Origin: Rhabditoides inermis | Lineage: Eukaryota; Nematoda; Chromadorea; Rhabditida; Rhabditidae | Reading direction: 5' to 3' | DNA: 64,000 bases | Assembly: GCA_963966185.1 (NCBI GenBank) | Contig: CAWZYM010000402.1 | Coordinates: 235,001-299,000, forward strand | Shown: positions 35,367-47,100 of the stretch, in pieces | How the letters are laid out: every line of letters begins with the position of its first letter | Position numbering within the stretch: the first letter of the stretch is position 1 | Notes under the pieces: model-generated | Seen by the model: the letters and a program-made list of their open reading frames with translations, nothing else | Databases searched by the model: none | What the model was told of the DNA's origin: nothing | Position numbers and translations under genes: made by a program

Positions 35367-36256
35367 ATGCTTTTTTCCACCCTCCTTTTTTTCCTCCCAT
35401 TTATTTTTAACTTTTATACCACACTTGTATACCACTCTGGGAACGTCGATAAATGACTGTTTGAACTACGAAGTTTTTACCACTCGCTCGTAAACGCATA
35501 CGTGTGGCAGGCAAACTTTCTTCCGCAGATGTTTTATTATCTTTGATTTTGAGTAATGAAGATATTTACTTGAAGAGTGTTTTTTTTTTCGAGATGTGGA
35601 GTCGCGTGATTTCTGCAAGAGCGCGGTTATATATAATTGAGCGGTTAATGTATACGAAACGCGGTACCCGGTACGGATGAGGCAAAAAGACGGTGTCGCG
35701 ACTTTTTGAGGTGACCGTGACTGTACGAGTTGGCGACAACCACCTGCCGCGCACGTATCTCGACTTTCCCCCCGCCCCGCACAAAACACAAAACACATAT
35801 TCTGAGGAAGTGACTCATTTGGCGAGTTACTTTTAAGGTGACTGTATGAGTTCGCTTCAACCACAGCTGAAACATCAGAGTCCGCATCGCGTTGTTTTTG
35901 AGTTTATCTCGATTTTCCTCATCCCCGAGGAAAGCGCATATTCCGAGTAAGTGACTCAGAATTCGGCGGTGCCAGTCGGAACGTCATACAGTACCCCATG
36001 CCAGACAGGGCGTCACATCCAAAAACACTCTCACACATTGCAACAATTAATGCAAAAGTGCGTGTGTGTGTGTGTGTGCGTGACACACTCTTGGCCCGAG
36101 CTAATTATACATACCCGGCTGGCTGTATAGCCGATAAATATTCGGACACTGCGGAGCTGTTGCTCAAAAACTCCTTGCATGGGATAATCGAATGCGTATA
36201 TAAAACGGCGGCGGCGGCGGCGGCGGCGGGAGAGGCGAGCTCACTGAGAACTCGCG
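35367..36256. other. Intergenic region
   Basis: About 890 bases. AT-rich at 35380-35640, then a region with imperfect repeated words (AGTGACTCA, GGTGACTGT, CGAGTT) at 35690-35960. (GT)n is at 36063-36078 and a TATA box at 36197-36205. No convincing exon. Confidence 0.5.
36197..36205 (+). promoter_or_regulatory. TATA box
   Basis: TATATAAAA, 52 bases before the start codon of the small secreted-protein gene; the spacing suits a core promoter with a short leader. Confidence 0.6.
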
Positions 36257-36913
36257 ATGCGAACTACTGTCTTCTCGACACTGCTGCTGGTGCTGCTACC
36301 CGCTGTCCTCGCCACCTTGGACATACCCAAAACAGGAGGTGAGCTGAGAGAGAGAGGGAGGGAGGAAGAGAGAGAGAGAGAGAGGGAGAGAGAGAGAGAG
36401 ATTCAGTTCTGCGCGTGGTGAAGTCGTCGCATCCGCGCCGTCTCCACCCGCAGTTCAAGTGCCTGCTCATACTCGAAGCGTTCGACTACTCCGAGATGGT
36501 GGGAAAAGTAAACTGTGGTTGGAAAAGCGATGGTGATCAGGTGAACAAAAGTATCGCATTCTGTCACCTGGAGCTTCAGAGCGTGCGTCACTATCACAAG
36601 TGACAACCACTTTCCTTGTCATCATTCCGCGGAACGCTTGAGAGCTAGCCAGATGATGCATAGGCAAGAATTGACCACCTCAAGGCGACAAAAAACTGGA
36701 AGACACGGCTGATCTGCTCGTGACCAGTCTGCGCGCGCTTCCTTCCACCTCGTGTCGCACCTCGCCTTGTACTTGGAAGTCACCATGTCAGGCGATGGGC
36801 GTCTCTCGCGGCGAGTGCACGCGGTATCTACTCGGGGAGACGGTGGACGATCAAGTGACCGAGAGGATGAAGGAGCTGCACGAGCTGGGCAACAGGGTGG
36901 AGAAGGTGAGAGA

Positions 36914-36953
<40 letters not shown>

Positions 36954-37096
36954 GAGAGCGCGAGAGAGAGAGACAGAGACAGACAGACAGAGAGAGAGCG
37001 AGAGAGAGAGAGAGGGAGGGAGGAAGAGAGAGTGAGAAAGAGCCAACTCCATTTCAGGAGTACCTCGACGAAATCGACGACAGTAGAGGAAAGTGA
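36257..37096 (+). CDS. Small secreted protein, unrecognised
   Basis: Exon 1 (36257-36338) encodes a clean signal peptide, MRTTVFSTLLLVLLPAVLAT. Exon 2 (from about 36403) gives VLRVVKSSHPRRLHPQFKC and CLLILEAFDYSEM. A Cys-rich segment TSCRTSPCTWKSPCQAMGV leads into SRGECTRYLLGETVDDQVTE (about 36770-36905). After a GA-repeat intron the last exon is EYLDEIDDSRGK followed by TGA (37094-37096). The junction between 36500 and 36730 is unresolved: an unspliced reading ends at 36603. AATAAA lies at 37143-37148. Confidence 0.55.
36905..37031. repeat. (GA)n intronic tract
   Basis: GA/GACA repeat filling the last intron of the small secreted-protein gene. Confidence 0.95.
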
Positions 37097-38743
37097 AGCG
37101 ACTGCTACACCAAACTCATTCTAACTATCACATTCGCCCAGCAATAAAGAGGAGCTTTCAGTTACATACTTGCAGTGTTCTGTTTTGAAGAAGAAAAAAC
37201 ACGTAAATACGAAATCATTCATTCGAACCTAAGATGGTCGTGGCGACAGTATACCCGCGGCGCACTTTACCCAGAACATTTGTGTTACTATGTTGACTCA
37301 CTGCAGCAATCGAACATTAGTACATCACATTCACACGCAGCTTCCATAACCATATACCGTTTCCCGCGCACTACATACATTCTCACACTTCCTGCTATAG
37401 GGAAAACAACAAACATTTGTAATTATGGATACGTTTTTGCGTGTGTTTCCAGCGCTTGTGTAGCAGTGGAAAACGTGCATTCTCACCTGTGCGACACATT
37501 TCTCACGGCGACTCAGTATCAGATAAGAGATAAGTAAAAAGAGAACTGTTTTTTCCTTGCAGAAGTTAACAGAATCCGCCAGGCTCCCTGCATAAAAAGC
37601 TGAGTCTATTTTCTTCCAGAATGGGATAAACAATTGCGCTCCATTGAAATTTTGCATTTGTAACGGCGACGCTACTTTCATTACCACTTTGAATCACCGT
37701 TGTGATTTTAGGCCGCCTGTGAAATGCCAAAAAGAGAAAGACGACTAAATTGAAAACATTTCCTAGGATTCGCATAATCACATAAAAGACTCATCCAAGA
37801 CACAAAACACTCATGTTATAATATGATCATATCTGTGTTATAATCCGTGTTAGAATACGTGTCTCATAATGCACTATTTGTGCACTATTTTTGGAATGTC
37901 TGATTAGAATTTAGGATTCATTATCATCATTATAGAATAATGATTTGGTACTGTACACATTACGGACTTATATAAATTATTCATTCAACCTTTCGAATTA
38001 CTTGTGTAAACAAATGTGTGAGCACTCACTAAAATGGAAAAAAAGTTTCATTGTCATCACTGAGAGTTGATAGGGACTTTATGATAAAAAAAATTATGAA
38101 ATTTCATAATTTTTATAGTAAGTAACTTATATTATTTTTATGTTTAATCTACTCTTGACAGACTTTGTGTAAAAGAGCATGAAATTCCTTTTTTTTTAAT
38201 ATAACAATGAATCCGCGCGGGCTTTGGCGTGATGGTTTGGACATATATAAAATACATTCGACATGAAGCTATGAGTTGTGCTTTCTTTTCACAATCACAG
38301 AATGCCAACATCAGCTGAGAAAAATCTCTATTGCATTGTTTGGCCAGAAAGCGGTTGCATTTCACACATTTCATGTTCCATTTTCTAACTGAGCATTATT
38401 ATGTTCCATTGCCAGGCGAGCCGGCGAAGGCCATACGTGAGCCCCCCGGTGTTGACGCTTTGCGCGACAAGAAGACCATCACCTCTGCTAATTCGCATGT
38501 CACGCGCGACTGCGTGCAAGCATGCGGATCTCGCACACTCGCAACACAAACTGGCTAGCTGGCGCCCGTGGAATGTCCTTTCAACAACGAAAAAAGTGGC
38601 GGGCTCAAAAACGGCGGCGGACAAGCGAGTGCGAGCTTGTAGGTGTGTGTGTGCAGGCGTGTGTGAGATGGAGGTCAGGCGATAAGGCGCGCGCGACAAT
38701 TCTCACGCCGTAGCCACTCACTTTTGTGAGATCTGTCTCCAGC
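37097..38743. other. Long intergenic region
   Basis: About 1.65 kb. AT-rich from 37750 to 38400 with repeated TTATAAT and GTGTTAGAATACGTGT words and a 26-bp perfect palindrome at 38089-38114. The part 38400-38740 is GC-richer and is probably the upstream region of the next gene. No convincing exon. Confidence 0.5.
38089..38114. repeat. 26-bp perfect palindrome
   Basis: AAAAATTATGAAA followed directly by its reverse complement; could extrude as a hairpin or be a footprint of an excised element. Confidence 0.8.
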
Positions 38744-40334
38744 ATGCGGCTAGTCTGGCTTCTCCTCGTACCGGCGGTCACGTGCACACTCAGGTGAGTA
38801 CTAGTTACTAGTACATCGTTTTCTAACTGAGCATTATTCAGGATAAAACGCGATGATCCGGAGAATCCGATCGCGCCGCAGAACCGCTTCGGACAGTATC
38901 AAGTGAGACTGTCTGTGGATTTTAACATTTCTTCAGAGATTTGTGATTGTACTTGTATGCAGTTCGATTTTTTTCACGTTAACAGTAGCTACCGTAATCC
39001 AAGGTTACTGTATGTCCATTCCACCGTAATCCTTGCGTAGTTCTTCGGTCTGCGGCCGTCCATATTCGTCCATATTTCCAATCATCAGACATTTGTGATT
39101 GTAGTTGTATGCAGCTAAATTTTACTTGTGCGACAGTGGCTACCGTAGACCGCGTTTACTGTGAACGTTTACACGTGACGGTCGAAACCGTGAAAGGTGT
39201 ATGTGAAAAGTGCAGTTGTCTCCGACCGTAATCTCTGTCCACTGTAGTTCTTCGGTCCGCGCGGCCAGCCGTTCGGCCGTCCGCAGTTCCGCAACTTCCG
39301 CGGAAATTTCTTCTGGCAGTGGCCGCAGCAGAGACAGCAAGGATTCTCATCGATGGGGTAAGGTTTTCTAACGATTACCAATGTGCACAGAATCCGAATC
39401 AGAATATTTATCTCGAATCAAGTATGTATATTAGGTAAATTACGATGCGTACGTGCTATTGGTGGTGCATGCATATGCGCACAATGATTGTGAAATCATT
39501 CATATATAATGATTCGCCGATCATGATTTGCACAACAAACTGTACTGCTTCAGATACGGCCGACCGCAGTTTGGTCGGCAAGGCGGCGAATTCCACCTCT
39601 CCACGCAGACACCACCCACCACCATAAAGGTACAAGGGTAGAACACGTTAGTCTCCGCGCAACCCGAGAGGGTAACCGGGAGGCAAAACTGCCACCTAAC
39701 CTTGGGTGTACGGGTGCGAATTCACTGCTACAATTGGTTGCAATGAGTTCGCGGACAGAGTTTGATGTCTGGGATTGCAGACGACGCGTGTGCCGTTCTC
39801 GATGTCGGGCATCGACGGCTTCCCGGTGGAGCAGCAGCCGCAGATGCCGTTCGACGCGCCGGTAGAGGAGGAGGAGACGAGCGCCCTGCCGCCGGGTGAG
39901 CGAGTCTATCGGATGAGATAATGAGTATTCAAGTGCCAGTGAACGTGTGATCAGTCTCTTTGAAACAGCCTCTTCAAAACGCGTTTCGAAGTCAGTACGG
40001 AAGGCGTTTCGAAGAGACTGACCGCTACTTGAGCATTATGCGTGTATCGTGCGACTAGTATTCAACGAAGAAAGTAAAAGTAGTGGACAATGACTGTTGT
40101 GTGATAAGTACACTGATTCTATTCCTTCATAATACTTGTTGTTTTCCAGTTGGTATCGTGCCGACAGCCGATCTACCAGCGTGGTATCGCGCTCAACTGT
40201 TCGCCATGACTTCTACGGTAGCCACCACTTCCACTTCTACAACGACGACGACGACAACCGTACCGACGACGACGACGTGGGACGAGGCTTCCGGCGACGA
40301 CGTCGATGGGGAGGAAGAACAGAGAACACAGTGA
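38744..40334 (+). CDS. Secreted low-complexity Phe/Gly/Arg/Gln and Thr-rich protein
   Basis: Exon 1 encodes a signal peptide (MRLVWLLLVPAVTCTL). Exon 2 follows (IKRDDPENPIAPQNRFGQYQ). Exon 3 (about 39249-39358) is rich in Phe, Gly, Arg and Gln (FFGPRGQPFGRPQF). Later exons give GYGRPQFGRQGGEF, then TRVPFSMSGIDGFPVEQQ, and a last exon with a Thr-rich stretch (STTTTTTVPTTTT) that is a candidate for O-glycosylation, ending in TGA at 40332-40334. Exons join in frame with canonical borders. I do not recognise the family; a matrix or glue-like extracellular role is possible but unproven. Confidence 0.7.
38930..39290 (+). repeat. Tandem duplication with a broken exon copy
   Basis: About 38937-39066 and 39083-39286 share TTTGTGATTGTA.TTGTATGCAG, AGTGGCTACCGTA, CCGTAATC and GTAGTTCTTCGGTC.GCG. 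The second copy contains the real exon 3; the first has only the acceptor and the first few codons before diverging. Confidence 0.65.
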
Positions 40335-40558
40335 ATGATAAATGTATATAGTGATCTATTGTCGAGGGGAAGTTTCGGCTTCTCGTGAAAGCACTTTCGC
40401 TGAATCAAGCGACTCTGTTGTTATATAGAGAAAACTATTGTATTTTTCCGTAGATATATTCCCCGTAGATAGGATCGGTTGCGATGAGGGAATGACCCCT
40501 CAAATCTACGATGAACTAATACTTGACATTATAAGTCACCTATAGCAAAGCCAAAGCC

Positions 40559-41086
40559 TCATCCGATAGATAATTTTCGAGAATCTTCTTTTTTTCTTCC
40601 ATATACAATATGTATAAGCGTCCTTAATCCTTCCTCGAACGCGTGAGCCTTATGGACCACGTCTAACGTTCTCGAAAAAAAAAATCCGTTTGCATACTTG
40701 CTCCCGGCCGATCCATACATCATTATCATGTTGCGAAATCCAGAAAAACTGATGAGAAGATGGGAGAAAATGCAAAACAAGTAAAAATGAAATATACACA
40801 CATCTCTGGTCCACTCATTGAACCACACTGACTGAAGTGGCACACGAACGGGCTCCAATTGATATGAAAACAGCTGAGCCGCCTGCTGGTTTGTGATGAC
40901 AGTGGTCCCGAAAGGCTTTTTGAATACTACAGTTTCTCCTTTGCACAGGTATTTCTTATCTATTCCAATTACAACAATTTGGATGACTGCGTACGGTAAT
41001 GTAGGAACCACAACGTGAGATGCAGAGAGTGAGGCGAAATCATGTAACATTTTCTCACTGGACGCATGATGTGCTCTAATTAGCAT
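40559..41086 (-). CDS. Doubtful AT-rich gene or gene fragment
   Basis: An open minus-strand frame begins near 41086 and is interrupted at about 40800 by an intron-like stretch (GTGTGT ... CATCAG). After splicing the frame would end soon after FFWISQHDNDVWIGREQV. The first part includes VVPTLPYAVIQIVVIGIDKK and VFKKPFGTTVITNQQAAQLF, which looks like ordinary protein sequence. Composition is AT-rich like the M1 aminopeptidase and unlike nearby genes. No family recognised; it may be a relic. Confidence 0.3.
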   Translation of the reverse strand: MLIRAHHASSEKMLHDFASLSASHVVVPTLPYAVIQIVVIGIDKKYLCKGETVVFKKPFGTTVITNQQAAQLFSYQLEPVRVPLQSVWFNEWTRDVCIFHFYLFCIFSHLLISFSGFRNMIMMYGSAGSKYANGFFFSRTLDVVHKAHAFEEGLRTLIHIVYGRKKEDSRKLSIG

Positions 41087-41453
41087 AGAACGATTCGCCC
41101 TTTCGCGCTGATTCCAACGGTATTTTATTTATGGGATCATGTACCCTGTAAAGTAGTGAAAATCGATAAAGAGAGATATGATGACGTCTTACTTCTTTGA
41201 TCTACCTGCCATTGCCCAAATAAAATAATGCATCACCGTCGGTAATGCTTAGTTAGACTTTGCCCGACGACGACTATGTTACATCTTCGAACCTCTTATC
41301 GTTTCCAGTTCACTATCTCCTTTGCGTGTCCGAAGTACAAAGGTATTATAACAAAATATTTGAGGTTTGAGATAATTATTGAACTGCACTCGGCGCCATA
41401 GCCTTTGCAACATTATCATGAGTGATTTCGTTTCGTACGTGTCATCACGATTC

Positions 41454-41478
41454 CGAATAAACATTTGATTTGATTTGT
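41454..41478 (+). repeat. Retroelement-like 3' tail R4, copy 1
   Basis: CGAATAAACATTTGATTTGATTTG, matching the reverse strand of 48591-48615. AATAAA followed by a short tandem tail is typical of some non-LTR elements. Confidence 0.5.
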
Positions 41479-41561
41479 TTCGATACATTTGCATCTTCTC
41501 TCACTCTGAACATGCATTGATCAGTAAGTTCCGGAATGTTCTGTCTCCGAAATGTTGGGTC

Positions 41562-41717
41562 ATGTCGTTTTATGGGAGAAGAGCTGGTCATTCCTTCTTC
41601 CTCCTCCCCATGATGCTGTCGTGCGAGCGGCAGTCTCGATCGAAAGTCGTCACACCCACCCCTCTCCGCAACTTCTCGGCGATCGCCTTCAAGGTACTCT
41701 CTCTCTTTCTCTCTCTC

Positions 41718-41771
<54 letters not shown>

Positions 41772-42026
41772 ACTCCGCTCTTTCTACCCCCAGATGAAGC
41801 CGGCGGTGGCTGCTCAGGAGCGTCCACTGGGTGTCTGGTGAGTTGGGGCAGGTGTTTCCTACTGTGAGCGAGTGTACAAGGCGCGTTTGCAGCGCTCGTT
41901 CCGCGTCCGTGTCCACCCTCAACAAATGGTGCACGATCCTGAACCGGTCCGTCTTCACCAGCTGGGAGGCGCAGCAGTGGCATGACGAGGCCAAGTGAGT
42001 ATCTCTCTCTCCCTTCTCTCTCTGCC

Positions 42027-42077
<51 letters not shown>

Positions 42078-42082
42078 GCATT

Positions 42083-42132
<50 letters not shown>

Positions 42133-42593
42133 TTCCTCCCTCCAGGAATGAGATCCCGCCGGAGCACTGCCATCCCTGGCACCTCCTCGCCGGGAACATT
42201 CGTGAGCGCGCCGAACTGATCGGAGGCGACAACGTGCTGTTCTCGGTGGGTTGAGCGTTGTTGACTACCGTACATCAGCTTACAGTAAGATACCGTAACC
42301 GGGTTACTGTAGAGTACCGTAACCCTGGGGGGGGCGGGTAGCGGTGTAGTGAGGACGGAGTGGTTGTGTTGCAGCGGTGGGCGCGCGTGTCCCTGCTCCG
42401 TCTCGCGCTGTACAGGTCCGTCCCGCCGTTCGGGGGCCTCGCCGTCACCTCCCGGATGGAGTCGAAGCGGCGTCTGCTGGAGCGTCGCATTCTCGCGATC
42501 CACGTATGTGTGTGTGTGTGTGGGGAGAGAGCGAGGAGGGGAGGGGCAAAATGAGACGGTTTCACTCAGGCAAAGACGATGGCGATGCCCTAG
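41562..42593 (+). CDS. Unrecognised protein of about 170 residues
   Basis: Candidate start at 41562 (MSFYGRRAGHSFFLLPMML, weakly hydrophobic; an internal Met is also possible). Exons: to about 41694 (TPLRNFSAIAFK), 41794-41838 (MKPAVAAQERPLGV), about 41891-41995 (STLNKWCTILNRSVFTSWEA), 42146-42246 (NEIPPEHCHPWHLLAGNIRE), 42375-42503 (RWARVSLLRLALYRSVPPFG) and 42570-42593 (AKTMAMP, TAG). Joins are in frame. Rich in Trp, Arg and Leu in the second half; four Cys. Family unknown. AATAAA at about 42838. Confidence 0.6.
41696..41768. repeat. (CT)n intronic tract
   Basis: Fills an intron between exons of the preceding gene. Confidence 0.95.
42003..42130. repeat. (CT)n intronic tract
   Basis: About 128 bases of CT repeat with CTGC interruptions, filling the next intron. 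Confidence 0.95.
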
Positions 42594-43850
42594 GCGGCGA
42601 CTCGTCCCCTCGAGAACACGTATGTTTGATGAGAGAAGAGAGAGAGAAGGAGAGAGAAGGAGAGAGAGGGAGGGAGAGAGAGGTGGTTGCAGGTGGTTGG
42701 CGCGACTCTAGGCGGCACGGCGTCCGTCTGGCCTGCACTCCCCCACCATAGCCCGCTTCCACCCTCCCCCCGTGTGTGTGTGTGTGTGTGTGTGTATATC
42801 TTGTCTAGATCTGTCGTGTCTATATAGTGTAGAGAGGAATAAAAGTGTTGTTTCACGTTTGGTTGGAATGACTTGCCGAATGCCAAAAAAAACGACGAGA
42901 CGCGAAAAAAATATATGTTCTTTGCGATCGCATTGTCATCATAACCGATTGAAATCGTTTAAAAATCAACATAACGTTTGTGTCGGGGTTTTCCCTTTTT
43001 CGTCTACGCGCAGTCTATCGACAATCGATTTACCTGCCACGGCCCGGATAGTTGCACACACACACACAGGCCGCTTGGCAAGTGAATGGGCGCGTGGCGA
43101 TTTCAGTGAAGAAATTATCGCGCTCTAGCGCTTGCTGGTAACTCGCAGTGGAGCTGGCGTCGCGTGCTTGCAGAGCGATCAGTGCGCGCGCCAATGTCCA
43201 CTGTGCAACTATCCGAACCGCGCCTGCAAGTCAAGTATGAGTCGTACTACCTTGACAATTTTGCATATTACTCTTACTGTGGTATATTCAACAATTCGTT
43301 CCTTCCAATTATTTCCAAATTAGTTCCAAGTATTTGACAGGTTCACGTTTTCTGTTTATCGACAAAAGCAATAACATAATGTATGACATAAAATCTTGCG
43401 CGCATGCAGAAAAGATGTATACAGAGGTGGAAGGGGGATATACTCTTTGTACAAAAAAACACGAGGCACGACAGCTTTGTTCTGAGTGAATCGAATGGTG
43501 CAAGGCGCAACTCTCTCTCTCTCTCTCTCTCTCCTCTACATACACAAAACTATACAAGGAAAATACATCGTGATACAACATGACAACAACGAATTTACAG
43601 GGGTGGCCAGTGAGGAACGCTATGTACACAACGGGGGGAAATAAACAAAAAAAAACATACAGTACACGCACACCTCTTTCAACAAAACCATGAGAGAGCA
43701 CATGGACACATGAAGGTTGACCTCGATTGGGGGAATCACAATTTGCGCCTATGACGGAAGACTATGTGAGTGAGGGGAGGCGCGGAAAGGGCGGAAGCGG
43801 CTGGGCCGCGTATTCGATGAGGGTTGTGGAAGAAAGAAGACACACACGTT
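42594..43850. other. Intergenic region downstream of ATG2
   Basis: About 1.25 kb between the small plus-strand gene and the 3' end of ATG2. Includes GA (42627-42683), (GT)n at 42773-42796 and (CT)n near 43511. A plus-strand exon-like stretch at 43171-43235 (SDQCARQCPLCNYPNRAC) has an acceptor and Cys pairs but I could not attach it to a gene. Confidence 0.45.
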
Positions 43851-44089
43851 TTAGTTCGAGCCCGGCACCTCGTCGCGGTACTTGTGCACCTGAAAATAGA
43901 CCGATCATTTCCCCCTCCCCCCTCTCTCTCTCCCCTCCCTCCCTACCTCGTCAATGTACTGATCCGGCCTGAGTTGGTTGCGGAGACCTCCGAGAATCTG
44001 GTAGCTCACTTGGCTGCCCATCACCAGAGGGCGCAGCACCGCCGGAGTCGCGAATCTAACGAGGGGAGCGATGAGAGAGAGAGAGGGAG

Positions 44090-44139
<50 letters not shown>

Positions 44140-47100
44140 GTCGTGACGTACCTGAGCACTGCGCGGAAGCTCGAGTGTCCGCTGGCGCGCTCCTCTTGCT
44201 GCGCCAACTCGAGCTCGTCTCTCGTCTGTCGCACCCCGTCCGACACAATGTCGTAGGCGCGCTGCATGCCGTGTCGCAGGTCGGTCGGAGCCGCCGCCCC
44301 GGTCACACTCGCGCGGTTGCGGCGGTTCAGACCCTGGTACGACGGCGTCACCTCGTGCAGCACCGACTCGGCCACCATCTGAAACACGGCAATGGTGTGT
44401 TTGTGCTTATTGACAGAGTGACTACTGATTACGTTCGGTGCGTGACCATGCCGATTACGAAACACTACAAATAGTAACTAACGCACCTGCACCACTCCCA
44501 CGACGCTCTGCGCAATTCCGACCACACCGGCGGCGGTGGAGAGTCCAAAGGAGCCGGCGCCGCGCTGGAGTCCCTTGACGACGTGGCCGTCCTCCTTGCG
44601 CAGCTCGTGGACCGGCAGCCACAGCAGGTCGCACACGCCCTTGCCAATCTGCACGAGCGGCGAGATCGGACCGCAGCTGGCCAGCACACCCGGCAGGTTC
44701 GTGCTCACATCCGACGTCCACTCGTCGATAGCGAACTGCAAAGGGCAATGTGCGAGGACTGAACTGCTGTGTGACATGCATATGACGACAACGTCATCAT
44801 TCATAGCGACCGACTGTGTGATTTTGTCACAATGTCACGTGTATATGGGCAAACTTATAGCAATCTCCGAATCGCTAACTGGAAAGAAAAACATATTACT
44901 GAGTTTTTGTCACAAACAATGTCACATGTGGGCCTCGGCAGACTTATTAATCGCCGAATCGCTGTAGTAAAAGATACGCATTGATCAATCGTGACTCACG
45001 TCGATGCAGCGTCCGACGCCGAGCAGTCCGTTGCGGTGGCTGATCTCCTTGAGCACAATCTCGGTGCGGTTCAGCTGGCCGATGCCTTCAACGACACACG
45101 GTTGCGGGGAAGGAACATGATCGACACGAATGTCGAGTTGCTACATTGTTCGAACAATCCAGTCAGGTAACAGGAGCCGAAACGGGATTGTTCACCATCA
45201 CTTTCTTATCATTATTCTTCATCTCTATTATATAGACGGACACGTCGGACAATGAAGGTAAAGCTCCCCAACAATTTTCCTCGAAGATATGCCACTCACC
45301 CTTGAGCACTCCGAGCACGGCGCCGCCGGCGCGGTCCATGTTGATCTTGTTCTTGCCCTGGTAGTCGAGGTAGATGGAGACGGCCGGCGAGAAGGTGAAC
45401 TCTTTGAAGAAGGTCTGTCCGCGGATGCGCTCCTCCTCCATCTCGGCTACTCCCTCCTGCGCGTCGCCGCATATCGTGTCCCGGTCCTCCTCCTCCAGCG
45501 AGTGCCTGCAACTGGTCTCATACCAATGAAGAGAGTAATAATCAGAAAGAGAGAACACGCACGACAATCATAACGTAACCACTTGTAACCACGTAGATAC
45601 TAGAAACAATGTTCTGTTTCCACCCAATCATTAACCTGCGGTCCTCCAGGCAAAATCAAAGCCTATGGTGTTCAAATAATCCGACTGCTCAAGAATGACT
45701 AATGTAGTTTCAGCATAGTTGGTGTTCAAAAAATCGGCGACTACTAATGAACTACTAATGTAGTTTCAGCATTGTTGGTGTTCTAATCATCTGCTCAAGA
45801 TGACAACATGGGTGGACTCCCCTCCCACTACATGTTCCCGACTCACCGCAACTCCCTGAGATCGGGATGAATCGACTGGGTCATGTGCGTGCTCTGCATG
45901 AGCAAATCGTCCACACACGGCGGCTCCCGATCGAGTAGGTTCGAGAACCTGCAAGACTCCCCTGGAATCATCCAAAACCAGTCGACACTCACTTGATCTC
46001 GCTGCTGCTCGCCCAATCGCCGCGCAACTCGCCCGCTGGTTCGGCGGCGAGAAAGTCGGGAGACGGCGTGCCGATGGGCGATCCGGTGGGCGAGTGCCGG
46101 CCCGCCGCCCACTCTCCCTCCTCCACTCGCTCATCCAGACGCGACGGCGCCGCGTCATCATCCACCCGATCCGAGAGTCGGCTGCGCGTGTGGAACAGCG
46201 CGCCCACAGAGATGGCACTCGCCGTGAGCGGGGCATCATCGGGCAGGTGGAGAGCGGGAGCGGGCGTCTTCTTGCCCTCGAGGTAGGAGAGGTCGCCGAG
46301 GGGGCTGGGCGCGACGGGGCTCGGCGTGAGCACGTCCATGTTGAGCGCGTGCAGTGGCTGGTGGTCGTGCATGGGTGAGAGCGCGCCGGGACGCGACACC
46401 GCCGAGGGCACCTCGATCACCGGACGCGCAGAGTGAACGGCCGACGAGACTGAAATGACCAGTCCTAATAATTTATACGGATACAACTCGTGCAAGCGAC
46501 AACCACTCACGCTTCTCGGGAATCTTGATGCTACTCGTGACGGAGGCCCGAAAGTCCTCGAGAAAGTCCATCGTGTCCTGGTCGACGTTGAGTCGGATGG
46601 GGAGGAGGGAGACGCGCAGCTTGCCCTCGCACTGGTGCGTCTCCACCATGCGCACCGCCAGCATCGGGGCGCATGTGCGACGCGGCTGCTCCGCGGTAGA
46701 GTACTGCAAGGTGGTGAAAATGTTGAAGTATTTTGAAATTTCACTGTTATCATATCTCCAAGTCTAACATACTGCGTCATTACAATGCTTGAAGATGAAA
46801 GCCTGGAAGTACAACTACACGCCTACCTGGTAGAGCATCTCGTTGATGTTGGAGAGCTTGAGCTTGTCCCGGACGACCACGTCGTGGATGGACACGTGCT
46901 GCATGCACATGATGGGCGCGTCGCGGTTGAACATCTGGTACTGGTACGACACCTGCAACACATGTACGTTCCTTTCCCGCTTTCCCCTCACCACCCTATT
47001 CCAGAACGCGCAGCGCACACTGATTTGGTGTGTTGTGTGCAACCTCGCAGTAGGCGTTGCATTACTGCACTTTACCGTAACTTTACCGTAAATTACGTTG

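Larger units (their letters stand above)
40335..41561. other. Intergenic region with a weak candidate and a retroelement-like tail
   Basis: Holds the low-confidence minus-strand candidate at 40559-41086 and a stretch at about 41290-41478 ending in AATAAACATTTGATTTGATTTG, which resembles the 3' end of a non-LTR element. Nothing else recognised. Confidence 0.4.

Noticed and set aside
42240..42330. TACCGTAACC / GGTTACTGTAG words as regulatory sites
   Set aside because: The same words recur at 38980-39060, 39140-39170 and 47075-47095, so they look like background interspersed motifs rather than promoter elements.
43171..43235. Small Cys-rich plus-strand exon (CARQCPLCNYPNRACK)
   Set aside because: Good acceptor and Cys pairs, but the donor is weak and no neighbouring exon could be joined.
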